Assembly: GCA_902617375.1 (NCBI GenBank)
Contig: CACMWI010000007.1
Coordinates: 1 to 64,000, forward strand
Length of the DNA stretch: 64,000 nt
Direction: 5' to 3'
Source of the DNA: an uncultured Alphaproteobacteria bacterium
GTDB taxonomy: Bacteria > Pseudomonadota > Alphaproteobacteria > Methylaequorales > Methylaequoraceae
A program made the position numbers and the translations under genes. A model generated the notes under the pieces. That model saw only the letters and a list, made by a program, of their open reading frames with translations. It searched no databases and was not told the origin of the DNA. The first letter of the stretch is position 1, and each line of letters begins with the position of its first letter. Positions 47,155-53,734 of the stretch are shown in pieces.

Positions 47155-47467
47155 AATCTCAGCTTCACACATTTTGATCATGCATAAAGATTCCAAAGAT
47201 TCTAGATCAAGTTTATCTAAAGATGAAGCTATGAAACTTATCAATGATATACACAATGAACTGACTAATAATAAATCCTCTTTCAAAGATCTTGCTAGTA
47301 AGCACTCTGAATGCTCATCATCTGCATATGGAGGAAGTTTAGGAGAGTTTGGTAAGGGAATGATGGTTAAGCCTTTTGAAGAAAGTGCCTTTTCTCTAAA
47401 AGTTGGGGAGATTTGTGAACCAATTGAAACTGAGTTTGGTTTTCATATAATTAAAAGAGATAAATAA
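47147..47467 (+). CDS. Standalone parvulin-type peptidyl-prolyl isomerase
   Basis: The 106-residue protein is a single parvulin domain: ASHILIMHK at the N-terminus, FKDLASKHSECSSSAYGGSLGEFGKGMMVKPFEESAF in the centre, and TEFGFHIIKRD at the end. There is no signal peptide, so it is cytoplasmic, like E. coli PpiC. It is translationally coupled to the upstream membrane protein. Confidence 0.92.
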   Translation: MDKISASHILIMHKDSKDSRSSLSKDEAMKLINDIHNELTNNKSSFKDLASKHSECSSSAYGGSLGEFGKGMMVKPFEESAFSLKVGEICEPIETEFGFHIIKRDK

Positions 47468-47494
47468 ATTCTGTGCGGTAAGCAGAGAATTTAT
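47464..47494. terminator. Bidirectional hairpin terminator between convergent genes
   Basis: An inverted repeat (ATAAATTCTGTGC, 5-base loop, GCAGAGAATTTAT; one internal mismatch) spans the 3' ends of the parvulin gene and the convergent small gene at 47491. A-rich flank on one side and T-rich on the other suit intrinsic termination in both directions. It is one of few clear hairpins in this compact window. Confidence 0.6.
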
Positions 47495-47718
47495 TCTTTT
47501 AAATCTTCTGACCAAGCAGCAGCTAATAACTGTCTGATTCTCACAATATTTTCATTATCTTGTGTTTTTGTATTTATATCCTTTTTTTTTTTTTTTACGC
47601 TGGCGTTGAGCCACAACATTTCAATTGATTCAATTAAATTTTTTTTTTCAATTGAGGATAAATTATTGAAATTTTTAATAGACTCTTTCAAATTACTTAC
47701 TTCGTCGTCATGCACCAT
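47491..47718 (-). CDS. Hypothetical small protein with poly-lysine
   Basis: The 75-residue protein is highly charged and predicted helical, with a KKKKK run (encoded by 15 A) and a C-terminal RIRQLLAAAWSEDLKE helix. No family is recognised. Its start overlaps the end of a 48-codon ORF at 47708-47854 by 11 bases, and both run into the shared terminator. Confidence 0.55.
   Translation of the reverse strand: MVHDDEVSNLKESIKNFNNLSSIEKKNLIESIEMLWLNASVKKKKKDINTKTQDNENIVRIRQLLAAAWSEDLKE
47582..47596 (+). repeat. Homopolymer run of 15 T (15 A on coding strand)
   Basis: The run encodes the poly-lysine of the small hypothetical protein at 47491-47718 and is a potential slippage site. The gene is in frame in this sequence. 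Confidence 0.9.
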
Positions 47719-47854
47719 ATTCAGTTGCCAATTCGAATAAAAATCTTGTTTCTTTTTGATAAACTTCTTTATTAATAAATCCTTTTACGTAAAGTTCTCT
47801 GACATTTTCCATTTCATTTTTTATTGCTATCAATTTTTCTTCTGTATTTGTCAT
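47708..47854 (-). CDS. Hypothetical 48-residue protein
   Basis: A short ORF from ATG 47854 to TGA 47708 encodes a predicted helix-turn-helix-like two-helix peptide. The segments are EEKLIAIKNEMENVRELYV, then GFINKEVYQKETRFLFELA. The heptad-like spacing and 11-base overlap with the following gene suggest real, coupled translation. No family is recognised. It is divergent from the gene at 47898 across 43 bases of AT-rich DNA. Confidence 0.5.
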   Translation of the reverse strand: MTNTEEKLIAIKNEMENVRELYVKGFINKEVYQKETRFLFELATEYGA

Positions 47855-47897
47855 ATTTTGATAATAATATAGTATTATATTTAGTAAACATTATAAA

Positions 47898-48152
47898 ATG
47901 AAAAATAGACTTTCAAAATCTATTCAAAGATTAAAAAAAGAGAAAAAAATTTCTGATAAAGAGAAATCTGATTCAAAAGTGTTAACAGCTTATAATGTAA
48001 AAATATTTAGAAACTTGTCTGAGAAATATGACTTATCATTAACATTAAATAATGAAAAAATTAATAAAGAAAATGATAAGGAACAAAATTTAAGTTTGGG
48101 TGCACAGATGACTCTAGAAAGAATTAAAAAAGGTGAGAATTTTAAGTTATAA
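47898..48152 (+). CDS. Hypothetical small charged protein
   Basis: The 84-residue protein is lysine- and glutamate-rich with a basic N-terminus (MKNRLSKSIQRLKKEKK) and no cysteine or membrane segment. No family is recognised. Its C-terminal coding region overlaps the start of the DUF192 gene by 20 bases, supporting translation as the first gene of that unit. Confidence 0.55.
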   Translation: MKNRLSKSIQRLKKEKKISDKEKSDSKVLTAYNVKIFRNLSEKYDLSLTLNNEKINKENDKEQNLSLGAQMTLERIKKGENFKL

Positions 48153-48615
48153 AATTCTCTTTTTTGTTTTTTTTGGATTTACCGAGCTAAGATCAAACGA
48201 ATTCGCACTCATTCATTCAAAAAATTTTTCTAATTTGTTAGTAAAAATAGCCGTTGATGATAATACAAAGCAAAAAGGTCTTATGAATATGAAACAGTTA
48301 AAAACTCATAATGGGATGCTTTTTATTTACGATACCCCGCAAATAGTCAAGTTCTGGATGTACAATACTTACATTCCATTAGATATAATATTTATTGACG
48401 ATAGAAACATTATCAGCTCTATAAAAAAGGGTGTTCCAATGAAAAAAAATTTAATTTCATCTGAAATTAAAATTTCTGCTGTATTAGAAATACCCAGAGG
48501 TTGTGCAAAAAAATTAAAAGTTAAGAAGGGTCAAATTGTTTCTTGGATAATAAAAAAAACGGCTGAAATTAAAAATATTAGATATTTTCATTGTTTAAAT
48601 TTAAAAGAAAAATAG
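48133..48615 (+). CDS. Exported DUF192 family protein
   Basis: The 160-residue protein starts with GTG and has a signal peptide (ILFFVFFGFTELRS). The DUF192 core follows: RGLM-like QKGLMNMKQL, GMLFIYDTPQIVKFWMYNTYIPLDIIFID, and AVLEIPRGCAKKL. The family is widespread in bacteria and archaea and its role is unsettled. It sits just before the cyclase/secretion region but has typical AT-rich composition. Confidence 0.85.
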   Translation: MRILSYKILFFVFFGFTELRSNEFALIHSKNFSNLLVKIAVDDNTKQKGLMNMKQLKTHNGMLFIYDTPQIVKFWMYNTYIPLDIIFIDDRNIISSIKKGVPMKKNLISSEIKISAVLEIPRGCAKKLKVKKGQIVSWIIKKTAEIKNIRYFHCLNLKEK

Positions 48616-48635
48616 AATAAAATGGGGAAATTATT

Positions 48636-49253
48636 TTGGGAAAATTTATTGAAAAATATAAATTAGAAAATCCTAGCTTTAGCTTTGAATTAAATGAACT
48701 TATTCAAAAAATTAAGTCCGAGAATAATCAAGAAACAGAAGACTTGTTTTCTACAATTAACTCACTTAGAGAAAAATTAGACCAATCTATTTTTGAAAAA
48801 AATAATGCAGTACAAAAAGCTATTTCATTAAAAAATGATGAAATAAATCAGTTAAAATCATCTGTTAAAGAACTTAGAAATCAAATGGAGAAGCTAAGAT
48901 TTGAAAAAAGAGAAGCAATTCAAATTCAAATTCAGGCTTCAGCTAATGAAATAAAACAACTTAAGTTATCTTGCTCCGCATTAAGAGAAGAGCTTGAAAA
49001 TTTAAAGTTCGAAAAACAAGAAGCTGTTCAAAATGCGATAAATAAATCTTCACTTGAAATTAATGAATTAAAAGATGCAACATCTGCTTTAAGAGATGAA
49101 CTAGTTGAATTAAAGTTTTCAAAAAAACAAGCAATTCAAAAAGCGGTTTTAAACTCCAGTGATGAAATTAAACAGCTTAAAAATTCAACGCAGTCACTTA
49201 GAGACGAATTAGAAAAAGTAATAAAAAATTATGAAAAAAAAATCCAAAAATAA
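48636..49253 (+). CDS. Coiled-coil protein of four 36-residue repeats
   Basis: The 205-residue protein starts with TTG at 48636, preceded by GGGGAAA. Residues 53-196 are four tandem 36-residue repeats, each beginning F-E/S-K and containing A-I/V-Q, then S-x-x-E-I-x-Q/E-LK, then LR-x-E/Q-L/M-E. A partial copy precedes them. The whole protein is predicted to be one long coiled coil with no signal peptide or membrane helix. It lies 14 bases upstream of the cyclase gene, so it may scaffold or oligomerise that enzyme; this is inference. No named family is recognised. Confidence 0.75.
   Translation: MGKFIEKYKLENPSFSFELNELIQKIKSENNQETEDLFSTINSLREKLDQSIFEKNNAVQKAISLKNDEINQLKSSVKELRNQMEKLRFEKREAIQIQIQASANEIKQLKLSCSALREELENLKFEKQEAVQNAINKSSLEINELKDATSALRDELVELKFSKKQAIQKAVLNSSDEIKQLKNSTQSLRDELEKVIKNYEKKIQK
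48792..49223 (+). repeat. Four 108-bp tandem repeats
   Basis: Four in-frame units of 108 bases encode the 36-residue coiled-coil repeats (residues 53-88, 89-124, 125-160 and 161-196). The protein-level match is clear while the DNA has diverged, implying an old duplication held by selection on the coil. Confidence 0.8.
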
Positions 49254-49267
49254 CAATAAGTTAAAAT

Positions 49268-51574
49268 ATGAAAAATGGCAATGAAAACATAGCCCAAACC
49301 TTGGAGAAGCTAAGAAGAACTGAACTTTTACTTCAGATTTCACGAAAAATCGCTGGACTAAAATCTTTGGAGGAGATTTTATGGACACTTATAGAATTCG
49401 TTACTAATGAGTTAGATGCAGATAGAGGAACATTGTTTTTAAATGATGACGAAACAAATGAACTTTATTCACGAGTTGCACAAGGTGATTTGACTCGCGA
49501 AATAAGAATTTTAAATAATGTTGGAATAGCTGGCGCAATTTTTCAGAACAAATCTGGAGAAGTGATTCATGACGTTTATTCCGATTCTCGTTTTAACAAA
49601 GAAGTTGATCAGGAAACAGGTTATAAGACAAAAAATATGATTTGTTGTCCGGTTAAAACTGTTGACGGACTGACCATAGGCGTTATTCAAGTTTTAAATA
49701 AAAGAAAGGGAAGATTTACAAAAGATAATCTTTTCTTTGCAGAGTCAATTGCTACCCAAGCCGCTGTATCAATTCAAAATGCACAAAATACGGAACATTT
49801 TGAAAAAAAAAGAGCTAAAGAAATGGAGTTTATTAGTATTGTTTCTGATGTTACAGCTGAAATCGATTTAGGAGCTTTGCTGCAAAGAGTGATGGAGGAG
49901 GCAACACGAATGCTCAATGCTGACAGGGCTACATTATTTTTAAATGATGAAAAAACCAATGAATTATTTTCAAGGGTTGCAATGGGGGAAGGCATTGGTG
50001 AGATAAGACTTCCTAACACTGCAGGAATTGCAGGATCGGTTTTTACTTCTGGAAAATCAATGAACATTCCTTACGCCTATGCTGATTTAAGATTTAATCC
50101 TTCATTTGATAAACAAACAGGATATTTTACTCGTTCGATTTTATGTGTACCTGTTGTGAATAAAGAAGGTAAGGTAATTGGTTGCACACAAGTTTTAAAT
50201 AAGAGTGGTGGCAAATTTACAGATGAAGATGAATCTAGGTTAAAGGCATTTACTCAACAAGTTGCAATTGCTCTTGAAAATGCCAAGCTATTTGAAGATG
50301 TATCTAAATCTAGAAAGTATAATGAAAGTATGCTTTCTAGTATGTCTAACGGAGTTATAACAATTAACAGTGAAGAAGAAATTGTTACTTGTAACAAATC
50401 TGGATTAAAAATACTCCGAACTAAAGATTCAGACATAATAAAAAAACAATCCAAAGATTTTTTTTCCGGAAATAAAAAATGGATATATGAGAAAATTAAG
50501 AGTGTTGGTGAATCAAAAGAACCAGAAATTATTGTTGACGCTGAAATAGAGGTTTTCGACAATGAAACAGAAAAAGAAGAAAAAATATCAGTAAATTTGA
50601 CAATACTCCCACTGATAAATGAAGATAGTGATGGAAGAACAGATCAATCGGATAATTTTCTTGGCACTTTATTAATGTTTGAGGATATTTCTTCAGAAAA
50701 AAGAATGAAATCAACAATGTCAAGATACATGGACCCTGGAATAGCAGATCAATTATTGGAAGATGGATCTGACATCATGGGGGGGCTAGAAACAACTGCA
50801 ACTTTATTATTTTCCGATCTAAGAAGTTTTACAACTATTACAGAGTCTCTAGGTGCTCAGGGCACTGTAAAATTATTGAATGAATATTTTGAAATAATGG
50901 TCGAATGTATATCAGAGCAGGGGGGGATGTTAGACAAATTTATTGGAGACGCAATAATGGCTGCATTTGGTCTTCCTATATCACATGAGGATGATGAAGA
51001 CAGGGGTGTTAAAGCTGGTATCAATATGATCAAAAGATTATGGGAGTGGAACGAGCAAAGAGAAAAAGACGGAAAACCTCCTGTTGACATGGGATTGGGG
51101 TTAAATACGGATAAAATTGTGGCAGGAAATATTGGATCGCAAAAAAGAATGGATTATACGATGATCGGTGACGGTGTGAATTTAGCAGCGCGTTTAGAAA
51201 GTGCATGCAAACAATATAGTGCAAGAATTTTAATCAGTGACTATACATTCAAAAAACTAAAAGGTACTTATCGCATTAGGTATATAGATGATGTGGTTGT
51301 TAAAGGAAAAAACGAACCTATTGGTGTTCATGAAGTTTTAGATTATCACAATGATAAAACTTTTCCGAATTTAATGGATGTTGTAAATCATTTTAATGAA
51401 GGTAGGAAACATTATAAAAGTGGAAGTTTTGAACAAGCTATTTCATCTTTCAATGAATGTCTAAAAGCAAATTCTCATGACAACCTATCAAAAACATACA
51501 TTGAGAGATGCAATTTATTAATAGATGAAAAACCGACAGATTGGAATGGAGTTTGGGTAATGAAAAGCAAATGA
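49268..51574 (+). CDS. Class III adenylate/guanylate cyclase with two GAF domains and a PAS domain
   Basis: The 768-residue protein has GAF1 (about 22-170) and GAF2 (about 190-340), which are clearly paralogous (ADRGTLFLNDDETNEL and ADRATLFLNDEKTNEL). A PAS-like domain (about 345-465) follows, then a class III cyclase domain (about 505-680) and a C-terminal TPR-like segment. Metal-binding aspartates are in FSDLRSFTT and GDAIMAAFG. MLDKFIGD carries the lysine, and the MDYTMIGDGVNLAARLE motif fits ATP use, so cAMP is the probable product. No membrane segment is seen. Both GAFs resemble CyaB-type cyclic-nucleotide-binding GAFs, so feedback by cAMP is plausible. Confidence 0.9.
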   Translation: MKNGNENIAQTLEKLRRTELLLQISRKIAGLKSLEEILWTLIEFVTNELDADRGTLFLNDDETNELYSRVAQGDLTREIRILNNVGIAGAIFQNKSGEVIHDVYSDSRFNKEVDQETGYKTKNMICCPVKTVDGLTIGVIQVLNKRKGRFTKDNLFFAESIATQAAVSIQNAQNTEHFEKKRAKEMEFISIVSDVTAEIDLGALLQRVMEEATRMLNADRATLFLNDEKTNELFSRVAMGEGIGEIRLPNTAGIAGSVFTSGKSMNIPYAYADLRFNPSFDKQTGYFTRSILCVPVVNKEGKVIGCTQVLNKSGGKFTDEDESRLKAFTQQVAIALENAKLFEDVSKSRKYNESMLSSMSNGVITINSEEEIVTCNKSGLKILRTKDSDIIKKQSKDFFSGNKKWIYEKIKSVGESKEPEIIVDAEIEVFDNETEKEEKISVNLTILPLINEDSDGRTDQSDNFLGTLLMFEDISSEKRMKSTMSRYMDPGIADQLLEDGSDIMGGLETTATLLFSDLRSFTTITESLGAQGTVKLLNEYFEIMVECISEQGGMLDKFIGDAIMAAFGLPISHEDDEDRGVKAGINMIKRLWEWNEQREKDGKPPVDMGLGLNTDKIVAGNIGSQKRMDYTMIGDGVNLAARLESACKQYSARILISDYTFKKLKGTYRIRYIDDVVVKGKNEPIGVHEVLDYHNDKTFPNLMDVVNHFNEGRKHYKSGSFEQAISSFNECLKANSHDNLSKTYIERCNLLIDEKPTDWNGVWVMKSK

Positions 51575-52293
51575 GGAATTTTCCATTAGATAAAGGTTTG
51601 CCGAGTTTAGATTATATAGTTAAAAATTGGCCTAGAACAAAATGTATTTTAAAAAAATATATTTTGTCAAATCATAAACAACCAGATTTATACTCGATAG
51701 CAATAATCTGTTTAAAAGAGTTAAAAGTTTTTAAGTTAAAAGACTATAAATCGATTATTAGAAAATTATCAAAATTGTGTTTAAGAAATACCTGTTTCAA
51801 TACATATCATGATTCTCATCACTTTAAGTCAGTTTTGACAATTTCGTGCATACTAGGAAAACAAATAAATTTAAAATATAAAGATAGGCTTTTATTGGTC
51901 ATAATAGCCCTTACTCACGATATGAATCATCAGGGTAGGAGGATACTTATGAGCAAACCCTACTACCAGGAATTAAAGAGTTATGAAGGATTAGAAAAAA
52001 TTTTATTCAATAAAATCTTTATTTTTAAAGAATTGAAAAGGATTAAGAGAATATTTGAGAGTACATTTTTCCCTGTTAAACCAGAAAATGTAGAAGATGA
52101 TCTTGAAAAAATAATTTTAGATGCTGATATCTTATCATCTTTAATGTTTGGTCCTCAAGTTGGAGTAAAACTCGCTAGCAGATTGAAACAAGAAATTAGG
52201 TATAACGATGATTCAGAATTACTTTTTTCAAATTTTCTTAAACTTTTAGGGGGAAAATGTTTATATCTAGATTATTCAAAAAAATCATGTTAA
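51571..52293 (+). CDS. Class I-type 3',5'-cyclic-nucleotide phosphodiesterase (HDc)
   Basis: The 240-residue protein has the PDEase I/HD pattern: YHDSHH (His80, His83/84), then THDMNHQGR (His116, Asp117, His120), matching the HDxxHxG signature, and a late metal aspartate in ILDADILSSL. The ATG at 51571 overlaps the cyclase TGA by four bases (ATGA), so both enzymes are made together. It probably hydrolyses the cAMP made by the neighbour. A TTG at 51541 is a possible but less likely start. It lacks any sensory domain. Confidence 0.85.
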   Translation: MRNFPLDKGLPSLDYIVKNWPRTKCILKKYILSNHKQPDLYSIAIICLKELKVFKLKDYKSIIRKLSKLCLRNTCFNTYHDSHHFKSVLTISCILGKQINLKYKDRLLLVIIALTHDMNHQGRRILMSKPYYQELKSYEGLEKILFNKIFIFKELKRIKRIFESTFFPVKPENVEDDLEKIILDADILSSLMFGPQVGVKLASRLKQEIRYNDDSELLFSNFLKLLGGKCLYLDYSKKSC

Positions 52294-52326
52294 TAATAAA
52301 CTATTATGAAATGTTGTCGTTAAAAG

Positions 52327-52354
52327 TTATTCACAGTTATGAAATTGTGGATAA
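52327..52354. promoter_or_regulatory. Pair of inverted DnaA-box-like 9-mers upstream of secretion tolC
   Basis: TTATTCACA (52327-52335, plus strand) and TTATCCACA (52346-52354, minus strand, read as TGTGGATAA) are separated by 10 bases. The second is the perfect consensus DnaA box; the first fits TTATNCACA. They lie across the first possible start of the tolC gene at 52339. Binding by DnaA is not shown and could be chance in AT-rich DNA. Confidence 0.4.
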
Positions 52355-53679
52355 GTAGTAATATGGGAAAACTTGTAATAGGGTGTTTAATTTTTTTGAT
52401 TGGTGTTGGATCATTTGTATCTGCGCAAGAAGAAAAAGAGGAGGTTATACCTTATAATCTAAAAGCCGCACTTAAGTCAGTTTTGAATAATCATAGGACT
52501 ATATTGGCAACAAAAAGTGATATAGAGGCTGCTAAGTTAAGACTAAAACAATCCAGGGGTGGTTATTTTCCTTCGTTAGATGTTACAGCTAACTACGGAC
52601 ATGAAAATATTATAAAATACGGACCGGGAAACAACACGCAATTGATGGCAAGGGACGCAACAGCAAAAATAACTCAAACAATTACAGATTTTGGTTTGAC
52701 TAAATCAACAGTAGAAACTTCAAGATTATCATTAAAGCAAACACGAGCAACTGAGACACAAATTAAAAATGACATTTTATTAAGAGCAATTTCAGCATAC
52801 TTGAGAATTATTCAATCAAGGGAAAGTGTTCGGTTTGCAAGACAATCTGTTGCAAACATAAAAAAACAAACTGAACTCGAAGATGCAGCAGTAACTGCAG
52901 GAGGTGGACTGACTTCAGATGTTCTCCAAGCTAAAACTCAATTAGCTGGTGCTCAGGCACGTTTAATTCAGTTTGAAGGTGTATTAGCCACTTCCAGACA
53001 CGAATTTGAATATGTATTTAATTCATTTCCAGATAATTTAAACTCTTTGGTACTCCTTAAATCTGTATTTGATAAATTACCTAAGTCTCAAGAAGAAGCT
53101 GAAGAAATAACAATGAAAAATAATCCCTCACTGATTGCAGCAAGAATTACAGAGGATATTGGTAAAGAGGCAATAAACACAGCTAAATCATCTCTTTTTC
53201 CAACTGTTAAAGGGATAGTGAGTCATTCAGAAAAACAAGATTTTGGTGGTGTAGTAGGATTCAAAAGAGAAACCTCTGCAAAGTTAGATTTTGCATATCC
53301 ATTAAATCTAAGTTTATCGGAATACGCTGGTAAAGATGCTGCGGTCGAATCTTATCTAGCAACATCTACAAGAATAAGAGATCAAGAAGATATGATTAAA
53401 CAAATGTTAAGAACTACATGGGACGGATTAAAAACAGCTCAACAAAATGCTCAATTTCTTACAAATCAGGCAAGAATCTCTGGTGAATTTTTAGAGCTTG
53501 CAAGACAAGAAAGACAGGCAGGAAACCGTACTCTACTTGACGTTTTAGGGGGTGAAACTGCTCTAATTAATGCTCAAGCAGATGCGATTGCAGCTAAGAT
53601 TGAGGTTCTCATAAATAGTTACACTCTCTTGAGTTTAATGGGAGAACTCTCAATTGAATCAATTGAATTTGTTGAATAA
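52339..53679 (+). CDS. TolC family type I secretion outer membrane protein
   Basis: The 446-residue outer-membrane factor has a signal peptide (LVIGCLIFLIGVGSFVSA) and the TolC duplicated fold. Landmarks are LKSVLNNHRTILATKSDIEAA, G-GYFPSLDVTANYGHE, GGGLTSDVLQAKTQLAGA, and the C-terminal RQERQAGNRTLLDVLGGETALINAQ. It is closer to secretion-type TolC (AggA/LapE/PrtF-like) than the copy at 9959. An ATG at 52363 is an attractive alternative start, giving an ordinary signal peptide and leaving the DnaA-like pair upstream. It is followed by the FecR/RTX genes, ABC and HlyD genes. Confidence 0.9.
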   Translation: MKLWISSNMGKLVIGCLIFLIGVGSFVSAQEEKEEVIPYNLKAALKSVLNNHRTILATKSDIEAAKLRLKQSRGGYFPSLDVTANYGHENIIKYGPGNNTQLMARDATAKITQTITDFGLTKSTVETSRLSLKQTRATETQIKNDILLRAISAYLRIIQSRESVRFARQSVANIKKQTELEDAAVTAGGGLTSDVLQAKTQLAGAQARLIQFEGVLATSRHEFEYVFNSFPDNLNSLVLLKSVFDKLPKSQEEAEEITMKNNPSLIAARITEDIGKEAINTAKSSLFPTVKGIVSHSEKQDFGGVVGFKRETSAKLDFAYPLNLSLSEYAGKDAAVESYLATSTRIRDQEDMIKQMLRTTWDGLKTAQQNAQFLTNQARISGEFLELARQERQAGNRTLLDVLGGETALINAQADAIAAKIEVLINSYTLLSLMGELSIESIEFVE

Positions 53680-53734
53680 ATTAGGTCTTTTTAACTTTTA
53701 AAATAGTAGTATTTAGCCTATAGTTAAACTAGAT

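Noticed and set aside
47491-47854. A confirmed toxin-antitoxin module
   Set aside because: Size and overlap fit, but no toxin or antitoxin family motif is visible; kept only as a low-grade observation.
52327-52354. Chromosomal replication origin
   Set aside because: Only two DnaA-type sites are present, with no AT-rich unwinding element arrangement distinct from background and no dnaA, hemE, parA or gidA neighbours.
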